A DNA stretch of 64,000 bases from Sialis fuliginosa. Its lineage: Eukaryota > Arthropoda > Insecta > Megaloptera > Sialidae. Made by a program: the position numbers and the translations under genes. The stretch is from the NCBI GenBank assembly GCA_961205875.1, contig OY540814.1, positions 25,426,151 through 25,490,150 on the forward strand, written 5' to 3'. Shown here piece by piece: positions 11,321 to 23,624 of the stretch (the first letter of the stretch is position 1; each line of letters opens with the position of its first letter). A model generated the notes under the pieces. The model was not told the DNA's origin. It did not search any database and saw only the letters and a list, made by a program, of their open reading frames with translations.

Positions 11321-11700
11321 TGCAAGAACTCGTCTGGCACTCTAAAGGCTAGAATCGCTTACAACAGATTTGAAATTTAAAGGCAAACATCATCGGTTAT
11401 CTTTTTCTATCAACTTTAATATATTTAAATACTTAAATTCGGAATATCAAATATTTATTGCCACAAAATTTACGTATACAATTTTCAATAGATTAAATAA
11501 TAATTTAATTGCACAAATATATATGAGTACTATAAACGAAGAGTAGTTCTTTATCTAGCAAATGAATTTCAAAATATCTGTCTTTGTTTGATACAGGGAG
11601 AAATGATTTAAATATTATAATAATCAAATGGGAGGAGCCTCCTATGTTTGTGATAAACGAAAATGAATACAAACTGCAAGACCATTAATGCAGGCGACTG
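11321..11700 (+). mobile_element. TA-type MITE family A, copy 1
   Basis: It matches the full-length copies at 31794, 34844 and 54259: a left block GAACTCGTCTGGCAC, a central ATTTATTGCCACAAAATTTA block, and a right end TGCAGGCGACTG followed by TA. The first dozen bases of the left TIR are degraded. Tc1/mariner-like assignment rests on the CAG...CTG ends with a TA duplication in other copies. Confidence 0.85.
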
Positions 11701-11761
11701 TACAAGACGAAATCCAAGGCTGTAAAACCCGAAACTGTCAGATTATATAACTATCATTTAA

Positions 11762-12076
11762 TTACCAAACAAAGGCAGATATTTTGAAACTCATTTGCAA
11801 GATAAAGAAGTACTCTTCGTTTATAGTACTCAGATATATTTATGCGATTAAATTATTATGTAACTTACTGAAAATTGTATAAGTAAATTTAATGACAATA
11901 AATATTTGATATCCCGAATTTTAGTATTTAAATATGTTAAACTTGATATAAAATTAATTAATGGAATGGACGTATTATTTGTGTTTTTACTTATATAAGC
12001 TCTGGCCTATAAAAAAGATAACCGATGATGTTTGTCTTAATATTTTCAAATCTGTTGTGACAGACGACTTCTGAAG
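11762..12076 (-). mobile_element. Family A MITE, copy 2 (inverted, truncated)
   Basis: This reverse-orientation copy lies only about 60 bp from copy 1, so the two form a large inverted repeat with arms of about 310 bp. Reading the minus strand from the right it begins TTCAGAAGTCGTCTGTCAC and carries CAAACATCATCGGTTATC. The inner end (near 11762) stops inside the family's CAAAATATCTGCCTTTGTTT region. Confidence 0.8.
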
Positions 12077-12354
12077 CCCATAGTTGATAATATTTTATAA
12101 TGATTTTTAATACACTGATTAAAATATTCGACAAAATTATGTTTCAAAAATAACTGTTCTGAATCGTGTTAATAAAATTGACATTTCCTTTAATAAATAT
12201 TACATGTTATCGTTTCCAGAATAGAACAGGACACACTTCACGTAGTTTCTAATTAGGTATAATATCTGCAAATATCTATCGTATCGTGTAATTAAATTTT
12301 ATTTAAAACAGTAGCATCCTTTGATAATGTACAGTTATAAGTATAAATAGCAAC

Positions 12355-12991
12355 TTTAATGTCAGTGGCGTGCGCTCAAGTTTTTTGTGAGTTTTTTTTT
12401 GCCAATATTAACGAATTAATTTTGTCCTATCAATGTTATTATTTCAAATTAAATTAATCATGTATAGATTTTTAAATTTTTTGGTGTTGAGAATATTTTG
12501 TTTAGTTGTATTTTCAAGAAGAATAGAAAATTAAAAAATTAAAATTGAAAATAAAATTAATTATCCTTAATATATACATAAAGCTACTCGTAGATTAAAA
12601 ATTATGCAAATGTGCTTAAGTATTTTTTTAATAAAAAATACAGTATTTGTACTTAAGGTAGTATTGCGGTGTGACGACTTAAAATTTTCGATTTTTTTTA
12701 ACATATTTTAAAAGTAAAATATATTGAGAGTATGCTGCAAAAATACTTGTACTATATTTGTACTTAAATACATTTTATGCAATGTGCTTGTACATTTACT
12801 TAAGCATGTATGTATTTTTGTAAAGTAATTTATATATTTAAGTATAATTTTTGGTAAAACTAATTTTACTTAAGTATCTATACATATTACATATGCAAGT
12901 CCTGCAAGTGAGTTTATTCGATTTTTATTTGACCTCTCCAAAATCAATAAGATTATTGTGTGAACTTAAATCGCACGTCACTGTTTAAAAT
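12355..12991. mobile_element. Probable hAT element with imperfect TSD
   Basis: The element spans 12363-12983. It begins CAGTGGCGTGCG and ends CGCACGTCACTG, a 12-bp TIR with one mismatch. The flanking 8-mers TTTAATGT and TTTAAAAT agree at 6 of 8 positions. The interior repeats the word TACTTAA many times between 12600 and 12880. No coding capacity. Confidence 0.65.
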
Positions 12992-14399
12992 TAAAATAAA
13001 GGAAGTCTGAGATAAAAGTGTCAGTTTATTATAAAATTATAAATTCAAATTAACCGTCTGTCATCTAAAGTACATTTTCTGCTGTTACAAATTTGTGTAA
13101 TTAAATAATTTATTACATCTACGTTATTACAACAATAAGAAAAGGATATTGTTCTTTTATAATTACTCAAATGCAGTTTGTATGAAATAAAGATGCCGAA
13201 AAGAAGATATCGCATTATATTAGATCTTTTTATATTATTAATTATTACTAGCATTATTAGTATTGTTAAGTATAAGCATCGTAGTGTTACATAGTTACGT
13301 CAAATCTGTAACGATGTAATTGTAAAGGTACTATTGTTATGGGCAACGTTTTTGTATTATAGTTTGCTCTAAAAACTTTGTATCTGAATAGACAATTTTG
13401 TAGAAAAACGTCAAAAGCAGTGGTGGCGAAACGTACGTTGCAGAAATTTTTTTATGCAATATGATATTATGACGAAATATTGTAGTCCAGTAAATGAAGC
13501 AATTTTATGGTTGATTCTTATAGATTTTGAGCCGATGAATACGAAAAAAATAACGCGCCCGCGTGAAGAGTGGGGTTTCACCTCTAAAAATGGGGTAAAA
13601 GTGTGAACATCAAGTTTTTTTACCGTTTTTTCGATTTATTTCAAAAACTAAATCGACGATGGAGTTATATTATGGTTGATATTTGTAGCTGATACTCAAA
13701 GGAATCAATTAAGACCAGTAAGATAAAATTTAAATAAATGCATTGGATCTTGGCTTCTGGGTAAAATCCGTGTCGATTTGGTAATTCCACTTTCTTAGAT
13801 TTTAAATTCGATGCATGCACTTTTATTAAAATTTGGTTTGGTTGTAATATATGTCTGGTTTACAGAAATTAACTTGAAATGTTAAAATTTTTAAACCGAA
13901 TGCAAATATTTCAAACTGTTGTCGATACAATAATAATAGCTATAACTATTAAGTCGATATATAATCTTATTTTAATTTTCTCGAGAAAGTGTGTAAAAAA
14001 CTATACAAAACTATATCAGAAATAAATTAAAACTTTATGATCTTAAATTATTATTTTTCCAAAAAAATTAAATAAATATTTTAAGTGAATCTTCTCCCAT
14101 TAAATTTTGCTAAATACCAAAAATAACAACAATATTTTAAAATAAATAAATTGGTAACTTTCGTTGGTAAAACCGGGCGTTTATCGATTTTTTCTAGAGA
14201 CTAAATTAACATATGTACATATAACTGTAGTAATGTAGTATAGAAAATAAAAACGGTGGAAAAATATAAATCGCATATTAAATATTCATAAGTAACTGAA
14301 ATTCCCACATATACATTCTTTATAAGATTTAAATAAATCTTCATCTGAATAAAAATTCAAATCTAAAATACATGTCACCCAATACGTGTGTTATATTTT
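12984..14399. other. Non-coding region with an unclassified repeat-like stretch
   Basis: No exon recognised. The stretch about 13425-13760 (ATTTTGAGCCGATGAATACG, GCGCCCGCGTGAAGAGTGG, GGGGTAAAAGTG) is more complex than its neighbours and looks like part of an interspersed repeat, but no second copy is present here to prove it. Confidence 0.35.
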
Positions 14400-14605
14400 A
14401 AACAGCTATGTATGTACTAAATGAGCATTCAACGGGGTAAGTCTCTCTCGGTGCTTATTCAAGTTCGAACAAAGGTAACAAAACCTACAAAGAATGTAAA
14501 AAATCAGTACATCCGGTTGTATGGCACTTCGCCGGTTGAGAGCAGCCCTTAAAACGCACCCACTTCCTGTGTGTGGTGTATAAAATGTGTCGCATCCGTT
14601 TGATC
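14400..14605. promoter_or_regulatory. GC-richer island of unknown role
   Basis: About 200 bp (AACGGGGTAAGTCTCTCTCG, ACTTCGCCGGTTGAGAGCAG, GTGTCGCATCCGTTTGATCA) stand out from AT-rich flanks without any long open frame. Candidate enhancer, promoter or decayed exon; no further support. Confidence 0.25.
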
Positions 14606-14775
14606 AATGATTTTGTTCCTATATCCCTTTAAAGTTTTCTAAACCGTTAAGTTATCTGATACAATACAAAAAATGTAGATGATACATTAACGAATTTACC
14701 AAGGGTATGCAAAATAATAATCACAATTTTTAAATCCTTAAAAAGTGGAATTTTATCTGACTTGAACAAATTTTT

Positions 14776-14865
14776 ATTCATACTAAAATTACAAATGCGA
14801 AAGTAACTATCTTTCTATCTGTTTGTTACCTTTTCAAGGCTAAACCGCTCAGCTGATCTCTAATA
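14776..14865 (+). repeat. Common CTAG-type repeat, 5' fragment
   Basis: ACAAATGCGAAAGTAAC, GTTTGTTACCTTTTCAAGGC and TAAACCGCTCAGCTGATC match the first 80 bases of the copies at 612 and 44671. It breaks off after the GATCT block. Confidence 0.65.
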
Positions 14866-15543
14866 GTAAATTTCGCGATTTTTTTAACAAAAGTACCAAA
14901 CGAATGTAAATTAGAGGGAGAAATAATATTGTAATATAAGGGAGGTTTTTTTACAAGGTTTGAAAATTAATAGTTTTCGAAACCATGAAACTTTTGTATG
15001 AAACATTTTCTCTGAAAATTCGTTATTTTGGAAATAATCCGCTGGAAAGTCTTTAAAAAAACACACAATTAAATACACTTCAGTTATTATGTAATAACCT
15101 AACAATAAGAAAGAACATATTTTTTATATCATCTAATAAGTCTGTATTTTCAAAAAAGTATAATTTTACAATAAACAACATAAAATACATATAATAGTAT
15201 GTTTTCGTATCTATTTATTACGGTTCTACGACAATTACCTTCTTTGTTTAAGCCTTTATTACTTAATCATACACTCTAATTTTGTGTTAATTACTGAGAT
15301 ACATAACGGTACTTATACGATTTTCCCAACACTGTTTTGCGAGAAGATATTTGTTTGTGATCACTTCTTTATAAAACTCTACTAGTAATGTCAACAAACT
15401 GACACGTTTTTTTACCAAAGTTCATGAACTGTGAACAACGAGATTTTTGTTAAAAAAATATAAAGTGTAGTTTTTATTTTTTCAAAATATAGTTTCTATA
15501 AGTATTTAATACAATTAAATTGTGGTAATTCTTAATTGGTTCT
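14866..15543. other. AT-rich non-coding DNA
   Basis: No exon or element boundary recognised; the 64-codon minus-strand frame at 14911-15105 has no supporting context. Confidence 0.4.
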
Positions 15544-15583
15544 ATGGAAATACCTTCAAAAAAATTAAATCATATGTATTTCA

Positions 15584-15623
15584 CCCCCCCCCCCCACCGA
15601 AATTTTTTCTTGCTACGCCACTG
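15584..15623. mobile_element. hAT right terminus with poly-C tract
   Basis: A run of 12 C at 15584-15595 is followed 16 bp later by TTGCTACGCCACTG, the reverse complement of the hAT end CAGTGGCGTAGC. The opposite end was not found within reach, so this is probably a truncated or solo terminus. Confidence 0.55.
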
Positions 15624-16409
15624 GCTCTTAGGTACAAAAAAAGTATCTCTATTAGGCGCGTATTTTAATTTTAACTATATTTTACCTGGAATTCATTTTT
15701 ATAATATAAGAAATTATGCAGATAACGTATCAAAATATAAAAAAAAGATGTAACATCTCTCTTCTTTCTTGAATTTCAGAAAATTCTTTCTAAGTAGGTG
15801 CTTGCGTATAAAAGGAAGACATCCGATTTCAGTGAAATATGTAGTATACCTTCATCAAATATTAAAAAATACGTCAAATGAAAAATTTAAAAGTTAAATA
15901 AATAAATAGTTTATGTTTCCTAAACATTGAATTATAAATGCCATTATAATGTTTCATCCAAAAGATTATAATAAATTAATTTACAAAAATAGAAATACCC
16001 GACATTAATTTCAAGTGTTAAAATTCATCTTTCAGCTTCCAAATAATATATGGGCTTTATATCGATATATTTCATATACATATATACAATAATATACATA
16101 TCTTAATTAAAACACATTTAACAAAACTATTACTCTTGTAAATTTATAGACCACACTGTTTGATTCCTCGTGCTTGCCAAAAGGAAGTTGTATAAATTAG
16201 TATTAAATAATATATTAGCTAAACACACTGTCAAGAATAATGTCTTCCTGTCCATTTATTATCTGGATTGTTAACCAAGTACCCGATGAAAATCAATATT
16301 GTGGTTATTATTTTTCAACAGTTGCTTTCAAATAGGTTACTTTTTCAAACAGAATTTTGTAGTCCCGGCTTTAAATTTTGTAATAAAAAATACTCCTCTG
16401 AAACTTCGT
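15624..16409. other. AT-rich non-coding DNA
   Basis: Nothing recognisable beyond simple A/T-rich sequence such as the TATATACA-rich stretch near 16055-16100. Confidence 0.4.
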
Positions 16410-16790
16410 AAGTGGATTCATTTTGGCGAAATGAAGGAGATAGATTTTTTTCTCTCTCGTCATATCGAATATACGAGAAGCTTTGTGATCGTTTTTAAAA
16501 AAAAGTTGTTCTTCGATTTCAAAATTTTCACATGATCTTTCCGTTTCAGGTCAAGACAAACATTTATTTTTCCGTGTCTGTATGTCTGTCCCCTAAATAC
16601 TTTCACACGCATAACTCATGAACTACTAGATTCCATTTAAAAATCATGAAATGAGGGAGGACATCCCAAAATATATATATTTTTTCAATATATCTCAAGA
16701 ATGACAAACGTAACATGAAAATTTTAAAGGTTCTATTTTGTAGAGCATTCAATTTTCTATAAAACAGGTTGCCACAACAATTGTTTAAAA
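16410..16790 (+). repeat. Interspersed repeat family E, copy 1
   Basis: ATACGAGAAGCTTTGTGATC, GATCTTTCCGTTTCAGGTC, GTCTGTCCCCTAAATACTTT and CATAACTCATGAACTACT recur at 57005-57300 (+) and, reversed, at 42590-42935. The family resembles the CTAG-type repeat only in its TGAACYACTGAATCGAT core. Class is not clear. Confidence 0.7.
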
Positions 16791-17309
16791 AGCGTCATTT
16801 GGTTTTTACAAATAAAAGTATTAAGAAAAAATTATATTTCATTGTATCTAAAAATGTTGACAACCTCTGTTACAACAATATATATACGTACTATTTGCGA
16901 CGACGTGACTCAAGACATGATTTCAGAATATCAATAAAACAAGAAACATTTCCCAAAGTATGTTTATTTCTGTTAAATTAAAATTAAAACGAACTGTGTA
17001 TATTTATAGAAATTATGCCGCAAGCAATTAATATTAAACTTGGAGTCACAACAGACGCAACAAGTGTCGACAACATATCAAATATACATACCTACCTACA
17101 TATTATTATTGTTGTTATGTCAAATATGATTTACTTTTCATCAATTGTATATTTATATATTGATATGTGAAATTTGAAGATATTGTTTTTAGTATTATAA
17201 AATAAAGTAATTTAATTTTCATGCGAAATATAATATATACTTTTTTTATTGGGTGTTGAGATTCATAGTATTTTATTTATGTATATTATTAAAATCTTAA
17301 ATTAAAAAA

Positions 17310-17697
17310 TACAGTGTAACCTTAATATAACGAGCCTCAATATAACGATTTCCTCGATTTAACAAATTTTTCGAAATCCCTAGATTTAACGAATTTTTCG
17401 ACAGGTTTAGACTAGGGTGACCAGATTTCAAATGATGGAAACCCTGAGAAGGGGAAAAATGCTCGCCTTAATCTGAAGACCTTTTTTTTTAGTATATTCA
17501 CTTACAAAAAAAATTAAGAATTGCATTTCAATTTGATTATTTTGTGACAGAAAACTGTAAACTGTTTTTAAACCTTGTTATAACGAATTGTAGACCAACC
17601 TAACCTTTATATAACAAACCTCACTGTAACAAATTACTTGGTATAACGAATATTTTCTACTTCCCTTCAGTTTTGTTATATCGAGGTTGCACTGTAT
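17310..17697. mobile_element. Pogo-like MITE with TA duplication (384 bp)
   Basis: The element spans 17312-17695 and begins CAGTGTAACCTTAATATAAC. Its end is the reverse complement of CAGTGCAACCTCGATATAAC. TA flanks both sides. The same ends, inverted, bound the longer element at 62572-63045, which retains a transposase remnant. An inner stretch GGGTGACCAGATTTCAAATG looks like a separate common repeat word. Pogo/Tigger assignment follows from the end type and the remnant in the sister copy. Confidence 0.88.
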
Positions 17698-17849
17698 ACA
17701 AGTACATAAAAATTGAATTTTACAATCAATAATAATATTAATTATATCACTATGGTTCTTGGCACTACTGGATAGATCTATACGAAAAATATTTTTTTAG
17801 TTGATTTCGGAAGCTTTTTTTAAAATAAAAGAAAATATTTGTTAGTACA

Positions 17850-17966
17850 CCCCCCCCCCCCCCCTTGTCTCCCTACAAAATGATAGCACATGTTGATTCT
17901 CAAAATGTTACTTCAAATGAAAGATTTGTATTTTATTTTACTTTTACCCCAGTTTACCCTATATGA
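17850..17966. mobile_element. Poly-C tract and MITE terminus (TTTTACCCCAG type)
   Basis: A run of 15 C at 17850-17864 precedes, about 75 bp later, TTTACTTTTACCCCAGTTTA and CCCTATA, the mirror of the left end of the element at 3835. The body is missing or too diverged to recognise. Confidence 0.45.
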
Positions 17967-18664
17967 TTCATGATACGTCATTCTTTATTATTATGGTTAT
18001 TGCATATACAAAACAAGTGTAGAAGTACACATACGTTGTTAATCTTCCTATTATTTATTCCTAATACTAAACGAGCAGCGATATTGTGGTGAGGATTAAA
18101 GCTCACCCATTGTCTAAACCTAACCTCAAACGTGCTGTTTTCGTGTCCACACAAGATTACAACATCCCGAAGGATAGTGGAAGGATTTAGGAAGGTCTTC
18201 TTGGATTATGGTTAATAAAAAATATTCAAAATAATTTTTTTTTTAATTATTGAATGGAATATCGGTATTAATTAATATAAACAATGAAAATATGGTGTTT
18301 TATAAATCCAATGTAAGCCATATTGCACAGTATAATTAACTAGATGGACAAAAAGTCGTAATTTCATAATTTTTGATACAAATCAACAGTTAGATATGTA
18401 AAGACATTGGACATGAATTTTAACAATACAGGTATAGTCTTCGATGATTGAACAAAATTTATTTTCTCCAATTTATTCCTCATTATCTCAATTCTACAAT
18501 AATACTCAAACACTAATCACAAAAGAATTAATTAAATCAAATAACAACAATCAACAATTATTTGTCAACAATAGAACTTTAAAAAAAAAATTACACGTTT
18601 TTTATTTGTATTTACTTGCAGAACATTTCTTTGCAAAAATACATCATTTGTATAGGAAATACGA
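17967..18664. other. Non-coding, with a small complex patch
   Basis: 18085-18215 (GTGGTGAGGATTAAAGCTCA, CAAACGTGCTGTTTTCGTGT) is less AT-biased than its flanks but has no exon structure. A 113-codon frame at 18444-18785 is rich in Asn, Leu, Lys and Phe, runs into the hAT element, and is taken as chance. Confidence 0.35.
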
Positions 18665-19286
18665 TTCATTTCCAGCGCCGGCCTTAGCAAATATGGCACC
18701 CTGGGCGAGGTTTATTTTTCCGCCCTCTCTCCCTAAAAAAATGTTAAAAAATCACCGAAAATGTCAATTAAAATTGATAAATTAACAAATAAATTGAATA
18801 ATTTATATCTCAGCTTGATGCGATCCTACAGACTCAAACTTTTTTTTAAATATAGCTTACATCATTAACTTTAAGACTATCAAATGCCCTAAGACCGTCG
18901 AGACCTCCTTCTCCTATTATGAACAAATTAAAATTGATAAATCAACAAATAAATTGATTTGTTAGTATTTCAACTAATACCTTATTAAAGGTTTTCTGGG
19001 TTGCTGAATAAGTATTTGTTAGTTAGCAGCTATCAAATAATCGATTTTTTTTACTAATTAACATTGTTTATATTAAGCAATATTTTTTGTTTAATCGAGT
19101 TTAACTGATCGACAAAAAATTTAAAGAAAAAAAAAGTTTACACAAAAATTACAGCCTGTTTACTGATTTGAACCAAAAAAGTGACTTATGCTCCATTGTG
19201 CGCCGCCCCACCTGACCTGGCGCCCCGGGCGGTCACTCTGGTTCACCCCCCCCCCCCCCCCCCCTAAAGCCGGTACTGTTTATTTC
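18665..19286. mobile_element. Non-autonomous hAT element (606 bp) with 7/8 TSD
   Basis: The element spans 18673-19278. It begins CAGCGCCGGCCTTAG and ends CTAAAGCCGGTACTG, a TIR of about 15 bp with mismatches. The flanking 8-mers are TTCATTTC and TTTATTTC. CCCTGGGCGAGG near the left and GCGCCCCGGGCGG near the right, plus a C-run of about 18 before the end, are typical of this kind of hAT element. No transposase. Confidence 0.85.
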
Positions 19287-20205
19287 AGTATTGTATTTAC
19301 CGTGTTTGTATTATGATTTTGTTATTTCTGAAGTGAATATTTTATTTATAAATGAAACTCGACTTACGCTCCGTAATTAAAGTTTAAAAACAAAAAGTTA
19401 ATAAAATACTTATTGTGTTTAATTAGGTGTAAAATATAAGAAGAAAGAAAATAATAAAACTTTTTTTTAATTTTACTAAAAATGTTTAACTCCGATATTT
19501 TAATACAAAAGTCGGCAACTTTTAAATTTTAAATTTAATTAGATATTGTGAGATTATTTATATCGATGATCTGGTAAAAAACTGAACGGATTTAATTGAA
19601 ACATTCACTGTGTTTACTTTCGTTTTATTTTGTAGTCATTTTTATAACGGGTATTGAATTATATAATGACTTTCTAGTCACCTGTAACCTTTGACCAACA
19701 TGTACTTTATATATTAATGTGTAAACACGAGCCGCCACTGGTGATTCATTGTTATTTCTATCGGGAGTGATGTTTCTATGTACACCAATGAAACAAATGG
19801 ATATTTATTGCTTTCTTATAATTACTTCGATCGTATTTTGTTTTTTTTTTTGTTCTTGAACTAAATACGAAGTAAACTTTATTTAAAATATCTTCCATGG
19901 GAGCCACGTGATTCTAATTTTATTTTTAAAAAATCAGATAAGATAGAATAAAATAAACGAGACATAAATTGAAGAAAATAATATTCTCACAATATGTATC
20001 AAATAATTTTTTAAACAATTACTTAACTGGAAATGGATGTTTACTTAATGTCAATTTTTGAATTATTTTTTAAATATGAAAAAAATGTTTTATATAAAAA
20101 CTATCGAGTATGTTATTATCTATAATTTATTCCCCATACATTTTTTTCCAACATTTATAATTTAGTCATAAAGAATTTTTTTAAATAAATAATTCGAACC
20201 ACCCA
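19287..20205. other. AT-rich non-coding DNA
   Basis: No exon or transposon end recognised. Sequence 19920-20010 has weak similarity to 20365-20450, suggesting an old segmental duplication that cannot be proved by eye. Confidence 0.35.
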
Positions 20206-20335
20206 CACTGTTCCCTCTCAATATTACGTATAAGAAAGTCACATGGTACCTATGGCAAACACATACACTGTTCAATCTCTGTAATACGTATATAGGTATA
20301 AAAAAGTCCCATGCACTCATGACAAATATTTTTCT
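20206..20335 (+). repeat. Imperfect tandem duplication (~65 bp unit)
   Basis: ACACTGTTCCCTCTCAATAT with TACGTATAAGAAAGTCACAT is followed by a diverged second unit ACACTGTTCAATCTCTGTAA with AAAAAAGTCCCATGCACTCA. Both units end in ATGRCAAA-like sequence. Confidence 0.5.
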
Positions 20336-21029
20336 TATCTGTTATAAACCATTTGAAATATAATAATTTTTTTGAATTTGTTTTTTCGAAAAAATGAATA
20401 GAACATAAATTATAGATAATAATATTACCTACAATTTTTAACTTAACCAGTACTTGACATGGTGACCTTCAAAACGTGTAATTCCGTTAAAATCTCGAGT
20501 TCGATTTTTTTCATGATAAAAAATTTAAAAAAATGTATGTACAAAAATGTTAATCAAATTCTTCGCAGCTGATACTCAGGAACTAAGACTTAGTAAAAAT
20601 ATATAATAATATTTATGTTTTTGTTGTTAATTAGTAACAATTCACCCACTACCTATCCAATTAAAATACCTAAAAAAAAAAAACATTAAAAAAATCTGGA
20701 TCATGTCAAAAAACTGCCCACACTTAAATTCTCTCCACATATTTGAGTGGTGTTTCGAATTAGCATGTATATTACGTGTAGTACACGACCATAATTTGTA
20801 TGTGCGAGCGATGGCAAAGGCCAAATTCAAACTATAAAATTCATTTTATACCTACTCACTAGGCATGTAACATGTATGCATAAAATTAAAATTCAAAATA
20901 TAGCTTGGATGGTCTTACTGATTTGATTCGATTAAAATAAGTCACTGACAAAACGGGCGGGGGCAAAGAAGGCAATGCCCTTCTCTCTAAATCGAAAAAT
21001 AGTAAATTTTGCATTTAAAATTAAAATAT

Positions 21030-21500
21030 ATAATATATAATATTAATACACCTATCCCCCAATTTACACGATTTCGCTTTTACACAATTTATAAATTGAC
21101 AATTTTCAAAAAACTAGTAAAAATGTTTATTCCGCTCCATATACGCCTATACAAGGATTTGATAGCATTTTTGAATTTTTTTCCTTCGGGGATTCCCCGG
21201 CTTGAAAAATATACATTTAGGGGAATCCCGGTAATCTGTGCGTATGTATTTCACAATACAAGTGGGTAGCACAGGTGTTATTTTATGAACTAAGAACAAT
21301 TTTGAGTTTTCCAAGATGTCTGACTTTTCTTTTACGTAAATAAATTACTGAATCATGCACATTTTGGGTTTTTTTTTTCGTTTTACACGATTTTACTTGG
21401 CAAAATCCAAGATTTCAGTTTACACGGTTTTGTGCAGAACGTATCTACCGTAATAATAATCAAGTTTCCCTCCCCCATCATGTAAAAACGTTTCGCCGCC
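21030..21500. repeat. Unclassified element-like stretch with GGGGATTCCCC motifs
   Basis: GTTTTACACGATTTTACTTG and CAGTTTACACGGTTTTGTGC near 21377-21440 mirror TTTACACGATTTCGCTTTTA near 21062. This suggests a decayed pogo-like element whose ends repeat TTTACACG. Two motifs fitting the kappaB consensus lie within it: GGGGATTCCCC at 21188 and GGGGAATCCCG at 21220. Classification is tentative. Confidence 0.35.
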
Positions 21501-21529
21501 TCTGTATAAAAATATAATTGCGTGTATTA

Positions 21530-21582
21530 GCGAGTTTTCTAAATTCGAAATACACGCGGACGAAACCACGGTTAAAAGCTAG
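21530..21582 (+). repeat. Common CTAG-type repeat, 3' end fragment
   Basis: AAATACACGCGGACGAAACC followed by ACGGTTAAAAGCTAG and T matches the 3' ends at 879, 44851 and 60589. Confidence 0.65.
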
Positions 21583-22775
21583 CTTTTAAATAAACCAGAA
21601 AGAAGCTGCACGGAGATATAAAATAATTAATAATTTTAAATTTTATTTCTATCTAAAAATAATATTTTTTTATATTTAAAAAAAATTCTAGTAAAGAATG
21701 TTTTTAAATTAACTTCACAAACAACAGATGTTATATAACTGGTTCTATTACTTTTGACACAAGATGTACGTTCAAAGGTATCATTTTATGTATAATTATT
21801 TTTAGTATTTATATGAATATGGTATAACAAAACAACGCTTCCCAAATGGCAACTTGCTGACTACAATTATACAAGAAATACAATATATGTACATTACATA
21901 GTATCTATAATTAATAAATGATAGATAAATTAATGGATGAAAAGTACATGGTATTATTTTTTGAAAAAGGAAAAAAAGGTGACTATTTGAAAAATATAAA
22001 TTCTTTAGTTTTATCTATTAATAAAGCAAGTTGGGGGGAGGGGTTAAACGGTTTATATTATTAATAAACCAATAGAAAACTATATTATTAGAACAAACAG
22101 ATGTACAGGCAAATATTCTATCTAAAAATATTATTTTTCCTATAAAACAACTATCTAGACTCAAAAAATACAATACAATTTTATTAATTAATTAAATCCT
22201 TATTTTTTCAATATTTTTAAATGCTAAATTATATTTTTCTCTTCTTTACTCATCTAACTATATTATGCCGAGTGTTATGAAGAATTCACTCTAAAATAAA
22301 AGCAAATAAGCTAATGCTATCTGTCTAATAAATATCATGAACTTGCTCAATATTTTACAACAGTGGTATAAAAAATATATAAATAATATTGAGAATGCTA
22401 TACATTCCATTATGTACATCTATTACTACTGTTTCTACTTAATGCGTAAAGGTGGGTCATTCATATACATATACCATACCATTGATTATACCTGACAGTG
22501 TCCTGCCATTAATATTTGATACCTCGCAGAGAGAGTTCACTTAACTTTTGCTCTATAACAAATTCTTTATAATTCTCAATATATTCAACAACAAAAAATC
22601 AAGTTATAAAAAAAAATACAAAAAAAGAACATAATTCCGACCTAACCGCGCCAAATTTTATTACATTTCTATGAGAATCAGTTTAAAAAAATATACAATA
22701 AAAATACTAAAACATGGTGCACATAAAAAAGCCACAATAAATATGAAAGAATGACCAACAAGATTCCTGTTATTT
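21583..22775. other. AT-rich non-coding DNA
   Basis: No element ends, exons or clear repeats recognised. A GGGGGGAGGGG patch near 22034 is isolated. Confidence 0.4.
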
Positions 22776-22875
22776 GGCGCGACACTCTAGTAACAATAAA
22801 GACTTTATTAGCGGATTTCGTCAACGCCGAACCGTCCCCATTGTTACAGGCCTAATTCCATCTTTTATATCCACG
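22776..22875. promoter_or_regulatory. Candidate conserved regulatory island with palindromic AATAAAG
   Basis: AATAAAGACTTTATT is a perfect 15-bp palindrome around 22794-22810. It is followed by GC-rich unique sequence (CGGATTTCGTCAACGCCGAA, CCGTCCCCATTGTTACAGG). TTTATT/TTTAT words are typical homeodomain (Caudal/Abd-B-like) cores, and isolated GC-rich patches in insect introns are often conserved elements. The role is inference. Confidence 0.3.
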
Positions 22876-23224
22876 GAATCGACTTTTTATGCCTGTATAT
22901 GAACAAGATAATAGCTTCTACGTACAGCCATTCAAAAGTGATAAACACGCATGATACATTATTTATTATTTCTGAAATACATAGGTAGAGATTTAGTCTG
23001 GAGGTATACAAATTGAAATTTTTTCAGGCAACTTACAGCACTGAGTTTTTATTAAAGTTATTATTTCACTTTTTTGCGCCGATTTTTTTATGCGGATTTG
23101 AAGTTTTTCATACAAATTCCGGGATTCGATAAGAAGATTCTAAAAAATGTATTTATTTTTATATTAAAAGCGAGATTAATATGATTTTTGTTAACATAAA
23201 AACACAAAATACAGCAATCCACCA

Positions 23225-23465
23225 TGTTAGATAAAACACCAGTCAGAGTGAATGACGTCACGACTAAGTAAACATCATTTTTATTTTATTAATATCTGCA
23301 CTGTTTATACATTATTTTGTGGTTTCAAATTATCAATTTGCTCAGTTTTGTGTTACCAAAAGTAAAACCGAGAAACATTAGCGATGGAACAAGGATTTAT
23401 TATAATTGACAAGGAGTGTTTACATAGGCGTGACGTCAAAAATGCGCCATGACACCTGCGAGCGT
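23225..23465. promoter_or_regulatory. Region with two TGACGTC (CRE-like) sites
   Basis: AATGACGTCACGAC near 23252 and GCGTGACGTCAAAAATGCGCC near 23429 carry the TGACGTCA-type CREB/ATF core. They lie about 180 bp apart in partly inverted context. Either cis-regulatory or ends of a decayed element. A third such palindrome (GTGACGTCAC) is at about 43150. Confidence 0.3.
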
Positions 23466-23624
23466 TTTGGCGTCAAATTAAAAATTAGTTTTAAAAGGGT
23501 CAATTTTTGTGATAAAACCTTTATTTTCTACAGAAATAAGCATTTTTTTGGAAATAAGAGACACGTAAGAACATCATAAAATAGTTTTTAAAAATTAGGC
23601 ATCATAAAACTAAACAATATTGCA

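Noticed and set aside
18444-18785. 113-codon plus-strand frame, the longest in the window
   Set aside because: Composition is simple (Asn, Leu, Lys, Phe), and the last third is hAT element sequence starting at 18673.
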